DNA of 27,185 nucleotides. It comes from an uncultured Clostridia bacterium (GTDB taxonomy: Bacteria > Bacillota > Clostridia > UMGS1810). The stretch spans positions 1 to 27,185 of the forward strand of contig CAJLYL010000015.1 of assembly GCA_905210855.1 (NCBI GenBank). The letters are read 5' to 3'. This document shows positions 14,610-22,246 of the stretch, one piece after another. Numbering within the stretch: position 1 is the stretch's first letter; each line of letters starts with the position of its first letter. A model generated the notes under the pieces. It had not been told where the DNA came from and did not search any database. It saw only the letters and a program-made list of their open reading frames with translations. The translations under genes were made by a program, and so were the position numbers.

Positions 14610-15215
14610 CTACCTCCTGACCGAAAATACACATCCGCAATAATCCTGGCGGTACAATCCGTACTGTGCCGAAAGCTCGCACGAGCGCTTGTAACCGCCC
14701 GCTTTTTTGAAATCCGAGAACAGATACGCCACGCCGTATTTTTCCGCCATGCCTGCCCCCACTTCGTTGAGCATCGCCGCGTTTTTGAGCGGGCTTATGC
14801 TCAGCGTGGTGGTGAAGAAGTCAAACCCGTGTTTGCTTGCATAATCCGCCGCTGCGCCCAGCCGCAGCTCAAAACAGATGCGGCATCTTTCGCCGCCCTC
14901 GGGGTCGTCCTCGTGTCCGCGCACCGCGGAGTAAAATTCGTCCGAGTTGTAATCGCTCACAACCACCCTGACCGGATGTTCAAAATTCATCTCCTCCGCA
15001 AGGCGCACCTGTTCCTCGGCGCGCTTGCCGAATTCCTCCGGTGGATATATGTTCGGGTTGCAGTAGAGCACGGTTATGTCAAAATATTTGCTCAGATACT
15101 CAAGCACATAGCTCGAACACGGCGCACAGCAGCTGTGCAGCAGCAGCCTCGGCACCTTTCCCGATTTTTCAATATCTTTAATCGTCCTGTCAAGGACAAG
15201 CTGATAATTCTCCAT
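14610..15215 (-). CDS. queH: Epoxyqueuosine reductase QueH
   Basis: A 201-residue cytoplasmic protein of the former DUF208 family, which carries out the last step of queuosine synthesis in tRNA in organisms lacking QueG. The cysteine pattern is diagnostic: LLLHSCCAPCSSYVLEYL near residues 24-41, ERCRICFELRL in the middle and DYCGCVFS at the C-terminus, consistent with metal or Fe-S ligands. Length fits the family (about 190-210). It starts three bases after the uvrC stop, with its AAGGAGAA site inside the uvrC end, so the two are one transcription unit. No other queuosine gene is in view. Confidence 0.92.
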   Translation of the reverse strand: MENYQLVLDRTIKDIEKSGKVPRLLLHSCCAPCSSYVLEYLSKYFDITVLYCNPNIYPPEEFGKRAEEQVRLAEEMNFEHPVRVVVSDYNSDEFYSAVRGHEDDPEGGERCRICFELRLGAAADYASKHGFDFFTTTLSISPLKNAAMLNEVGAGMAEKYGVAYLFSDFKKAGGYKRSCELSAQYGLYRQDYCGCVFSVRR

Positions 15216-15218
15216 TTT

Positions 15219-17090
15219 TTATTCTCCTTCGTCGTGGTGAAAATGCCTGTAAATATTCTCCGCCGTGCGCGCGTCTATCCCCTTGACCTCGGCAAGAGAC
15301 GCCGCCGACGCCTTTTTTATTGCCGCAACACTCTTAAAATGCGCAAGAAGCGCTTTTCGCCGCGCCTCGCCCACTCCGGACACCGACAGCAGCTCCGATT
15401 TTATCGATTTTGCCGAGCGCAGATTCCTGTGATAGGTAATTGCACGGCGGTGCATCTCGTCCTGAATGTTCGTCAGCAGCATAAATGCGTCGCTGCCGCT
15501 GTCCACGGGTATCTCGCCGAAAGGCGACACCAGGCCGCGCGTGCTGTGGGTGTCGTCCTTTACTATGCCGAAAACCGGCACATCAACGCCGAGCTTTGCA
15601 AGAGCCTCCGCCACGGCGTCCACATGACCCTTGCCGCCGTCGGCGAACACCACATCCGGCAAGGGAAGAAACTTTGCGTCCGCCTCGTCCATCATGCCGC
15701 TCATGATTTTTGCCTTTTCCTCAATCGCGTGCGTAAAGCGCCGCGTTATCATCTCCTGCATGGACGCGTAATCATTCTGCCCGTCTACATTCTTTATTCT
15801 GAAATTGCGGTAGCCGCTGCGATAGCTCTTGCCGTCTCTGAATGTGACCATAGAGCCGACTGTGCAGTCGCCCGATGTGTTCGATATGTCGTATGCCTCG
15901 ATAAGCATGGGCGGATTCTCAAAGCCGAGCAGCTCCGTAAGCTGAGATAGAGCATTGTTCACAAAATCGGAAGCCCTCATCCGCTTGAGCTCGTATTCCG
16001 AGTGCTCCTTGCGCGCGTTGGATTCTATCATGGATATCAGCCGAGCGTGCTCGCCAATCTTCGGGCACCTGACCGACACCGAGCGGCCGGCGAGCGACGA
16101 CAGCCATTCCCTCACGGCAGATTCGTCCTCTATCTCGTATTGCAGATAAAGCTCCTTTGGAATAAACGACGAATCCGCATAATACATCCGCAGAAAATCC
16201 GATAAAATCCTGCTCTGCTCCATGCCGTCCGTGTCCTGTATAAAATAGTGTTCCTTGCCTATCATGTTGCCCGAGCGGATAAAGAAAATCTCCGCGCAGG
16301 TAAGGTTGTTTGCGCTGTACATAGCCACGGCGTCAATGTCGGTTCCGTTGGCGGTAACGATTTTTTGCTTTTTGCCGAGCATCTCCACCGACCTTATGCG
16401 GTCGCGCATTAGCGCGGCTTTTTCAAAATCCAGCCTTTGTGATGCTTCATTCATCTGCTCGGTGAGCTGCTTGTACACCTCGTCGTACTTGCCGCCGAGA
16501 AAAGCGCACACCTTGGCTATCACCGCGCGGTATTCCTCCTTTGACACAAGATGGGCGCACACGCCGCTGCACTTGCCCAGCTGATAATAAAGACACGGCC
16601 GCTGCGGCTCAAAATCTCCGCTGAATGGCTTGTTGCAGCAGCGCAGCATAAATATCTCGCGCACAAGCTCAATCAGGTCGCGCAGAACCATGCCGCTCTG
16701 ATAGGGGCCGAAGTATTTTGCGCCGTCCTTTTTCACCTGACGGGTGACAAAAATCCTGGGAAAATCCTCGTTGAGTGTGACTTTGAGGAAGGGATAGGTT
16801 TTGTCGTCCTTTAGCAGAATGTTGTACTTCGGCATATATTTTTTTATAAGGTTGTTTTCAAGCACAAGCGCCTCAAGCTCGGAATCGCTGATGATGTATT
16901 CAAAATAAGCCACATTCTCCACCATTGCCCGAACCTTGGGCGGATGGTTGTGATTCTTGAAATACTGCCGCACACGGTTTTTCAGCACCTTTGCCTTGCC
17001 GACATATATCACCTGACCGTCGCTCCCGTGCATGATGTACACACCCGGCTTTTCGGGCAGAGTTTTCAGTTTTGCCTCAAAATCAAACAT
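15219..17090 (-). CDS. uvrC: UvrABC excinuclease subunit C
   Basis: A 623-residue nuclease making both incisions in nucleotide excision repair. The start MFDFEAKLKTLPEKPGVYIM was chosen because GGAGG lies six bases upstream; a longer frame from 17138 would read through the ptsH terminator. Order of domains: GIY-YIG nuclease (about 13-90, with VYIMHGSDGQVIYVGKA), a cysteine-containing segment near 155-185, a UVR helix pair near 200-235 (LTEQMNEASQRLDFEKAALMRDR region), an RNase H-like nuclease (about 375-535, with IEAYDISNTSGDCTVGSMV and FADGGKGHVDA), and C-terminal helix-hairpin-helix motifs (about 565-620). It is followed by queH. Confidence 0.96.
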   Translation of the reverse strand: MFDFEAKLKTLPEKPGVYIMHGSDGQVIYVGKAKVLKNRVRQYFKNHNHPPKVRAMVENVAYFEYIISDSELEALVLENNLIKKYMPKYNILLKDDKTYPFLKVTLNEDFPRIFVTRQVKKDGAKYFGPYQSGMVLRDLIELVREIFMLRCCNKPFSGDFEPQRPCLYYQLGKCSGVCAHLVSKEEYRAVIAKVCAFLGGKYDEVYKQLTEQMNEASQRLDFEKAALMRDRIRSVEMLGKKQKIVTANGTDIDAVAMYSANNLTCAEIFFIRSGNMIGKEHYFIQDTDGMEQSRILSDFLRMYYADSSFIPKELYLQYEIEDESAVREWLSSLAGRSVSVRCPKIGEHARLISMIESNARKEHSEYELKRMRASDFVNNALSQLTELLGFENPPMLIEAYDISNTSGDCTVGSMVTFRDGKSYRSGYRNFRIKNVDGQNDYASMQEMITRRFTHAIEEKAKIMSGMMDEADAKFLPLPDVVFADGGKGHVDAVAEALAKLGVDVPVFGIVKDDTHSTRGLVSPFGEIPVDSGSDAFMLLTNIQDEMHRRAITYHRNLRSAKSIKSELLSVSGVGEARRKALLAHFKSVAAIKKASAASLAEVKGIDARTAENIYRHFHHDEGE

Positions 17091-17106
17091 ACGCGACCTC
17101 CGATAT

Positions 17107-17136
17107 AAAAAAAGCCTCCGCATGAGCAGCGGAGGC
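17107..17136 (-). terminator. Intrinsic terminator between ptsH and uvrC
   Basis: On the minus strand a perfect 8-bp stem GCCTCCGC/GCGGAGGC (17114-17121 with 17129-17136) is followed by seven Ts (17107-17113). It begins ten bases after the ptsH stop and ends about 17 bases before the uvrC start, right beside the uvrC ribosome binding site. Confidence 0.92.
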
Positions 17137-17146
17137 AACGATATTG

Positions 17147-17413
17147 TTATCTTTCGGAAAAACTGACCTGAACAAGCTTTGCGAGTTCTTCAACGGCATC
17201 CTCTTCGTCTGCGCCGTCTGCCACAATGGTAATCTCGCTTCCGCGCGTTATTCCGAGAGAGAGCACACCAAGCAGGCTCTTTGCATTTACCTTCCTCTCG
17301 TCCTTTACAATCCATATACCTGACTTGAACTCATTTGCCTTCTGTATGAAAAATGTTGCCGGACGGGCGTGAAGTCCAACCTGATTCAGAACTGTAACAT
17401 CTTTGTTAATCAT
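17147..17413 (-). CDS. ptsH: Phosphocarrier protein HPr
   Basis: An 88-residue phosphocarrier of the phosphotransferase system. His15 in GLHARPA is the site phosphorylated by enzyme I, and Ser46 in NAKSLLGVLSLG is the regulatory site for the HPr kinase encoded at 1126-2061. The presence of both residues makes it HPr rather than Crh, which lacks the histidine. Length is normal. It has its own promoter (17458-17486), a GGAG ribosome binding site and a strong terminator, so it is expressed mainly as a single-gene transcript; enzyme I is not adjacent, unlike in many Firmicutes. Confidence 0.96.
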   Translation of the reverse strand: MINKDVTVLNQVGLHARPATFFIQKANEFKSGIWIVKDERKVNAKSLLGVLSLGITRGSEITIVADGADEEDAVEELAKLVQVSFSER

Positions 17414-17457
17414 AATATCGCTCCTTGTGCTATGTAAACAAAATTCATATTACATAT

Positions 17458-17486
17458 AGAATACTAAAAAAAAACGATAAAGTCAA
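17458..17486 (-). promoter_or_regulatory. Promoter of ptsH
   Basis: On the minus strand there is TTGACT (17481-17486), a 17-base spacer containing nine Ts, then TATTCT (17458-17463). It ends 45 bases before the ptsH ATG. Confidence 0.6.
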
Positions 17487-17649
17487 CTGTTTATTATCAT
17501 TTTGTTAAAATTTTTCACCCTTTTTATGTGATTTATGCTCAAAAGGCGATGTTTTCATCGCAATTTTCGGCAATTTTTCGGTCGCTTTATCAAAATGCGC
17601 CGTTTATCGAAAAAATGAACATTTTGTGAACATTTTTTGTCAAAATCTC

Positions 17650-17678
17650 TTGCACTGATGTAATAAAGCTGTTATAAT
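17650..17678 (+). promoter_or_regulatory. Promoter of recJ-rel
   Basis: TTGCAC (17650-17655), a 17-base spacer and a perfect TATAAT (17673-17678) lie 37 bases before the recJ start. The 17414-17714 gap is an AT-rich divergent promoter region shared with ptsH; apart from a small GCGATG/CATCGC hairpin (17546-17561) I see nothing else in it. Confidence 0.75.
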
Positions 17679-17714
17679 ATATTATTATATAAGTAAGCGG
17701 AGGACTCAAAAACT

Positions 17715-19688
17715 TTGCACAAATCTAAAAAATGGGTCATCGGCGAAGCCGATGAATACCGTGTTACACAAATTTCAGAAAAATTCGGAATAAGCAGCCT
17801 TGCCGCAAGGCTTATTCTGCTGCGCGGAATAAGCACAGACGGGCAGATAGAGAGATATCTGCGCGGCGGCGACGCAGAGCTTCTCAATCCTTTTTTGCTT
17901 CCCGACATGAAAAAGGCGGCGGAGCACATACTTTCCGCCATAGAAGCCGAGACCAAAATCACCGTTTACGGCGACTACGATGTGGACGGCATAACCTCTA
18001 CCTACATACTCTGCGACTATCTGAAAAGCATAGGCGCTCACGTCGATTACTATATACCCGACCGCGCTGCCGAGGGCTACGGAATGAACAACGCCGCAGT
18101 GCAGACCCTGCACGACGGCGGCACACGGCTGATAATAACCGTTGACGTCGGCATCACCGCCGTGGAGGAGGTTCGCTTTGCTTCTTCGCTCGGCATGGAG
18201 GTAATAGTCACCGACCACCACACCCCAAAGGAAGCCGTACCGGATTGCATAGCCGTGATAAACCCAAAGCTTGCCTGCGACTATCCCTTTGATTCGCTTG
18301 CCGGTGTGGGCGTGGCGTTTTGCCTGGTGTATGCCCTGTCGGGCATGGACGAATCGGTCGCGGACAGATACTGCGGCATAGCTGCGCTGGGCACGGTTGC
18401 GGACATGGTTCCGCTGCAAAGCGAAAACCGCGTCATAGTCAGCCGCGGGCTGAAAAAGCTCAACAAAAAGGACAACATCGGCATAAACGCCCTGCTCCGG
18501 GCGGCCGGCGCCGCCGACAGAGAGATAACGAGCACTACGGTGGGCTTTACCCTTGCGCCGCGGCTCAACGCCGCAGGGCGCATAGCCTCTGCCGCGCAGA
18601 GCGTGGAGCTTTTGTTTGAGACCGACCCCACCGCCGCGATGCAGATTGCCGAGCGGCTCGACAGTGACAACAGCTTTCGCCGCAGCGAGGAAAAGAGAAT
18701 ACTTGACGAAGCAATCGATATAATAAACCGAAACAAATATTACGACAACGACGTCATAGTGGTTGCCGCCGAGGGCTGGCACCATGGAGTGATAGGCATA
18801 GTGTCTTCCCGGCTGACCGAGATGTACTATAAGCCGAGTGCCGTAATATCAACGGGCGGCGACGGCATGGGCAAGGCGTCGGGCAGAAGCATTGCCGGCT
18901 TCAATCTGTTTGAAGCTCTGTCCGCCTGCGCAGACTGTCTCACAAAATTCGGCGGTCACGAGCTGGCGGCAGGATTTTCGCTGGAAGAGAATAAAATCGG
19001 CGTCTTCAGAAATAAAATAAACGAATATGCAAAAAATATTATAACAGAGGAAATCGCAACGCCAAAGCTCAGCATAGACGCCGCCCTGTCCGCGGCGGAT
19101 ATCAGCGAAAGGACGGTTAAGGAGCTGGAGCTGCTTGAGCCGTGCGGCATTGGCAACCGTCCGCCGATGTTTTGCATAAACAACGCCGCTGTCGGCGGTA
19201 TACGCCGTGCGCGGACGGGCAACCATATGTTCATAACGCTCTGCGGCGGCGGAGCAAGCGCGGAGGCGCCCGCCTTCAACATGGCAGACGACCTTGCCGA
19301 CCTTGCCGTCGGCGACAGCATAAGCGTTGCCGGTTCCCTCGGCGTAAACGAATACCGGGGAGTGACGACGGCACAGTTCATCATACGCGACGTACACAGC
19401 AGGAAAAAACCTCCGCTCGGGCGCGAGGCGCTCGCAAGGATTTTTTCGCGGCTGAAGCCCCTTGCTGATTCGGGCGGAAGCAAATTTGCCATATCGGCGC
19501 TCGGTGCGGAATTCGGGCGCGCGGAGATAATAAAAACGGCTCTTACGATATTCAATGAACTTGACATAATCAACTGCACATTCAGCGGTGCGGATTCCGC
19601 CGAGATTCGCGCCGGCAAAAACTACAAGTCAAAAAACAATCTTGAAAATTCAGCAACATATCGGCTATACAACGGTAAGGAGGGATGA
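17715..19688 (+). CDS. recJ: Single-stranded-DNA-specific 5'-3' exonuclease RecJ
   Basis: A 657-residue exonuclease used in recombination and mismatch/excision repair. The DHH phosphoesterase core has VYGDYDVDG (84-92), ITVDVGIT (141-148) and the DHH motif in VTDHHTPK (166-173). The DHHA1 part contains GGHELAAGFS (near 413-422), and an OB-like domain follows. It is longer than the E. coli enzyme (577), with a C-terminal extension of about 80 residues as seen in other Firmicutes. The start is a TTG at 17715, the only in-frame start near the GGAGG at 17699-17703; spacing of 11 bases is slightly long. It ends three bases before rel, whose ribosome binding site lies inside the recJ end. Confidence 0.93.
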   Translation: MHKSKKWVIGEADEYRVTQISEKFGISSLAARLILLRGISTDGQIERYLRGGDAELLNPFLLPDMKKAAEHILSAIEAETKITVYGDYDVDGITSTYILCDYLKSIGAHVDYYIPDRAAEGYGMNNAAVQTLHDGGTRLIITVDVGITAVEEVRFASSLGMEVIVTDHHTPKEAVPDCIAVINPKLACDYPFDSLAGVGVAFCLVYALSGMDESVADRYCGIAALGTVADMVPLQSENRVIVSRGLKKLNKKDNIGINALLRAAGAADREITSTTVGFTLAPRLNAAGRIASAAQSVELLFETDPTAAMQIAERLDSDNSFRRSEEKRILDEAIDIINRNKYYDNDVIVVAAEGWHHGVIGIVSSRLTEMYYKPSAVISTGGDGMGKASGRSIAGFNLFEALSACADCLTKFGGHELAAGFSLEENKIGVFRNKINEYAKNIITEEIATPKLSIDAALSAADISERTVKELELLEPCGIGNRPPMFCINNAAVGGIRRARTGNHMFITLCGGGASAEAPAFNMADDLADLAVGDSISVAGSLGVNEYRGVTTAQFIIRDVHSRKKPPLGREALARIFSRLKPLADSGGSKFAISALGAEFGRAEIIKTALTIFNELDIINCTFSGADSAEIRAGKNYKSKNNLENSATYRLYNGKEG

Positions 19689-19691
19689 CAT

Positions 19692-21872
19692 ATGGTACAG
19701 GATTTTAACGAATTGCTCAAGGCAATGGAGGAATCGCCTGTCAAATATGACACAGAGAAAATCAAAAGAGCATACGAGCTGGCATACAGTGCCCACAAGG
19801 AGCAGAAAAGAAAATCGGGCACGCCGTATATAACGCATCCCGTTGCCGTGGCAGGAATAGTCGTGAGTATGCAGCTCGACACGGATTCCGTGTGCGCCGC
19901 GCTCCTGCATGATGTGGTGGAGGACACCTCCTACACCGCGGAGACGATAAAGGAAAACTTCGGCGACCAGGTGGCGCTGCTTGTTGACGGCGTGACAAAG
20001 CTTGATAAAATCAGCTTCAACTCCAAGGAAGAGCGCGATATGGTTAATCTGCGCAAGATGTTCCTTGCCATGACCTCGGACATCAGGGTCATAATGATTA
20101 AATTTGCGGACAGACTGCACAATATGTCCACGCTCATCAGTATGCCGGAGGACAAACAGCGCGAAAAGGCGCGCGAAACCCTCAATATATTTGCGCCCCT
20201 TGCCCACAGGCTCGGTATGTACAAGATAAAATGGGAGCTTGAGGACACATCGCTTAAATACCTCGACCCCATAGCCTACTATGAGATAGTCGAGGGCATA
20301 AATCAAAAGCGCAGCGAGAGAGAGGCTTTCATAGCGAAAATCAAACGCGACCTTAAGGAAAAGCTAAATGAAGCAGGCATAAACTGCACTATCGACGGCA
20401 GGCCGAAGCATTTTTACAGCATATATCGCAAGATGTTCACGCAGAACAAGACTCTCGACCAGATATACGATTTGTTTGCGGTGCGTATCATCACCGAGAC
20501 GGTGAGCGACTGCTACGCAGCGCTGGGCATAGCGCACGAGCTGTACAAACCCATGCCGGGCAGATTCAAGGACTACATCGCCATGCCGAAGCCGAATCTA
20601 TATCAGTCGCTGCACACCACGGTAATCGGCGACGACGGCAGACCGTTTGAGATACAAATCCGCACGCGCAAAATGCACGAATATGCCGAAAACGGTATTG
20701 CCGCGCACTGGAGGTACAAGGAGGGCGTCAGCAAGGGCGATGACAATATGGACCAGAAACTCACCTGGATAAAACAGCTGCTTGATGTTCAGAACGACTT
20801 CAAGAGCGAGGAGGAATTTGTCCAGGCACTTAAGATTGATATGTTCACCGACCAGGTGTTTGTATTCTCGCCAAAGGGCGATGTGTACAGCTTTCCGCTC
20901 GGCTCAACGCCGATTGACTTTGCATTCAGCATACACAGCGCGGTCGGCTACAAGATGCAGGGCGCAAAGGTCAACGGCAAAATAGTCAATCTGGACTATC
21001 AGCTGCAAAGCGGCGACATAGTGGAGATTATTACCTCGTCCGCGGTGCATGGCCCGAGCAGAGACTGGCTCAAAATCATAAAAACCAGTCAGGCGCGAAA
21101 CAAAATAAACGCGTGGTTTAAAAAAGAAAACCGCGCCGAGAACATAGTCAAGGGCAAGGAAGCGCTTGAGCGCGAAATCAAGCGCGAGGGGCTGCCGAGC
21201 GAGCTCCTCGGAGAAGATTATCTGTCGTATCTCATAAAAAGATACGGCTACGGAAACATAGACGACCTGTACGCCAACATAGGCTACGGCGGTATTCAGC
21301 TTGTGAACATCATATCCAAGCTGAAAGAGGAATACAAGAAAAAGAATGAAAAGAAAAACGCTCAGCAGCTGCTTGCGGTTACCTCCCCCGCACCTGCAAA
21401 AAAAGGCTATGACACCGGCGCGAGCGAGGGAGTTATAGTCAAGGGAGTTGACAACTGCCTGGTGCGTTTTTCAAAGTGCTGTAACCCGGTGCCCGGCGAC
21501 AAGATTATCGGCTACATCACACGCGGCAGAGGAGTGTCTGTCCACAGGCAAGACTGCACCAACGTGGCTGCGCTCATCAGCGACCCTGACGAAAAAGCAA
21601 GACTTATCGACGTGAGCTGGGCAAACGACAAGGAAAGCAGTTATGACGCAAACCTCAAGCTGGTGTGCAACGACAGAAACGGGCTTGTGGTAGAGGCGGT
21701 CAACATAATCAACGACCTAAAGCTGCCGCTTAAGGCGGTGAACGGCCGTGCGGCAAAAGGCAATGTGTGCCTGATTGACGTGTCGGTGTCCATAAACAAC
21801 ACCACGGATCTTGACAAGCTGATAAACAAGCTGCGCAAGATACCGGATGTTATTGAGGTAACGAGGACATAG
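19692..21872 (+). CDS. rel: Bifunctional (p)ppGpp synthetase/hydrolase Rel
   Basis: A 726-residue RelA/SpoT homologue controlling the stringent response. The N-terminal hydrolase HD domain includes YITHPVAVAGI and HDVVED (73-78), so the hydrolase looks intact. The synthetase domain has YDLFAVRIIT and PNLYQSLHTTVIG. A TGS domain follows (around 390-450, KGDVYSFPLGSTPIDFAFSI region), then the conserved CCNPVPGD zinc-finger-like element near residue 597, and a C-terminal ACT domain (about 650-726). Length fits the Firmicute Rel family. It is translationally close to recJ (3-base gap). The apt gene that often lies between recJ and rel in Firmicutes is missing here. Palindromic element copy C begins ten bases after the stop. 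Confidence 0.96.
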   Translation: MVQDFNELLKAMEESPVKYDTEKIKRAYELAYSAHKEQKRKSGTPYITHPVAVAGIVVSMQLDTDSVCAALLHDVVEDTSYTAETIKENFGDQVALLVDGVTKLDKISFNSKEERDMVNLRKMFLAMTSDIRVIMIKFADRLHNMSTLISMPEDKQREKARETLNIFAPLAHRLGMYKIKWELEDTSLKYLDPIAYYEIVEGINQKRSEREAFIAKIKRDLKEKLNEAGINCTIDGRPKHFYSIYRKMFTQNKTLDQIYDLFAVRIITETVSDCYAALGIAHELYKPMPGRFKDYIAMPKPNLYQSLHTTVIGDDGRPFEIQIRTRKMHEYAENGIAAHWRYKEGVSKGDDNMDQKLTWIKQLLDVQNDFKSEEEFVQALKIDMFTDQVFVFSPKGDVYSFPLGSTPIDFAFSIHSAVGYKMQGAKVNGKIVNLDYQLQSGDIVEIITSSAVHGPSRDWLKIIKTSQARNKINAWFKKENRAENIVKGKEALEREIKREGLPSELLGEDYLSYLIKRYGYGNIDDLYANIGYGGIQLVNIISKLKEEYKKKNEKKNAQQLLAVTSPAPAKKGYDTGASEGVIVKGVDNCLVRFSKCCNPVPGDKIIGYITRGRGVSVHRQDCTNVAALISDPDEKARLIDVSWANDKESSYDANLKLVCNDRNGLVVEAVNIINDLKLPLKAVNGRAAKGNVCLIDVSVSINNTTDLDKLINKLRKIPDVIEVTRT

Positions 21873-21881
21873 AACATTTTT

Positions 21882-22011
21882 TCAGAGGAGCGGTGTGTTT
21901 TTTTATTCTCGATGACTCGGACAGCGGTGCGGTAGCGCTGAACTCGCCGTCTAAGAATAAAAAACACATACACAGACGGCACAAGTCTATATGCGTGCAC
22001 GAAAAATATGC
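21882..22011 (+). repeat. Dispersed palindromic element, copy C (core inverted)
   Basis: Inverted arms are at 21892-21909 and 21954-21974, with TCAGAGG at 21882-21888 on the left and a right flank to about 22011 that aligns base for base with copies A and B. Between the arms the core reads GACTCGGACAGCGGTGC then GGTAGCGCTGAACTCG, which is the reverse complement of the core of copies A and B when all three are aligned by their flanks. It occupies the gap between rel and the small ORF convergent with it; the rest of 21873-22043 shows no gene. Confidence 0.8.
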
Positions 22012-22043
22012 CCTCACGAACCCCGTCACAGTCTGCATTTTTC

Positions 22044-22175
22044 TTATTTTTGTGCCGCCTTGGTACGCGACACATTCAAAACCCTCTGCCCCACTATAAC
22101 CGTGGGCAAAACCATGAACAAAAGCGGTTTTGCAAAAAACCAATATACCGCGGCAAATAAAGATAATGTACTCAT
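22044..22175 (-). CDS. Small hydrophobic peptide, 43 aa (single membrane segment)
   Basis: The minus strand reads ATG to TAA for 43 codons, starting MSTLSLFAAVYWFFAKPLLF and ending in a basic tail SRTKAAQK. Residues 4-28 are strongly hydrophobic with one K-P in the middle, so a single membrane span or hairpin is expected. The Shine-Dalgarno AAAGGAG with eight-base spacing is among the best in the window, which supports real translation. Translation control looks special: the ATG lies in one arm of a 15-bp inverted repeat (22163-22214) and the ribosome site in the loop. It is downstream of nhaC on the same strand (71-base gap). I know no homologue; a type I toxin-like peptide, a small regulator of the antiporter, or a chance ORF are the options. 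Confidence 0.55.
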   Translation of the reverse strand: MSTLSLFAAVYWFFAKPLLFMVLPTVIVGQRVLNVSRTKAAQK

Positions 22176-22214
22176 AACGACAACTCCTTTGTCTTTTGTT
22201 TATGAGTACATTAT
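22163..22214 (-). promoter_or_regulatory. 15-bp inverted repeat enclosing the start of the small ORF, with overlapping -10 box
   Basis: ATAATGTACTCATAA (22163-22177) is perfectly complementary to 22200-22214, with a 22-base loop. Within the loop GACAA/TTGTC (22179-22183 with 22189-22193) makes an apical hairpin whose five-base loop is the AGGAG ribosome site. In RNA reading through from nhaC the start codon would be paired. A TATAAT (22210-22215, minus strand) overlaps the distal arm; its -35 region is poor. Initiation from it would begin inside the arm and release the start codon. Confidence 0.65.
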
Positions 22215-22246
22215 ACTATATCACCTGTCCAAAAAAACGGACAATA

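Noticed and set aside
14559..15950. A 463-codon open frame on the plus strand opposite queH and uvrC
   Set aside because: It lies antisense to two clearly conserved genes, its translation is rich in Arg, His and Ala as expected of a complementary-frame shadow, and it has no ribosome binding site.
17091..17138. A longer uvrC start at 17138
   Set aside because: It would translate through the ptsH terminator hairpin, while the ATG at 17090 has a well-spaced GGAGG and gives the canonical UvrC N-terminus.
17546..17561. The GCGATG/CATCGC hairpin in the ptsH-recJ gap as a terminator or small RNA
   Set aside because: A six-pair stem with a four-base loop in AT-rich sequence can occur by chance, and no promoter faces it at suitable distance.
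21850..22143. Similar short peptides (FSATA-L-SES-RIK type) encoded across the three palindromic elements
   Set aside because: The likeness follows from DNA similarity of the repeats. The frames lack ribosome binding sites, differ in length and run into unrelated flanks, so I treat them as non-coding.
22218..22246. A TGTCC/GGACA hairpin just after nhaC as its terminator
   Set aside because: The stem is only five base pairs and the T-run forms the loop and does not follow the stem, so termination is not supported.
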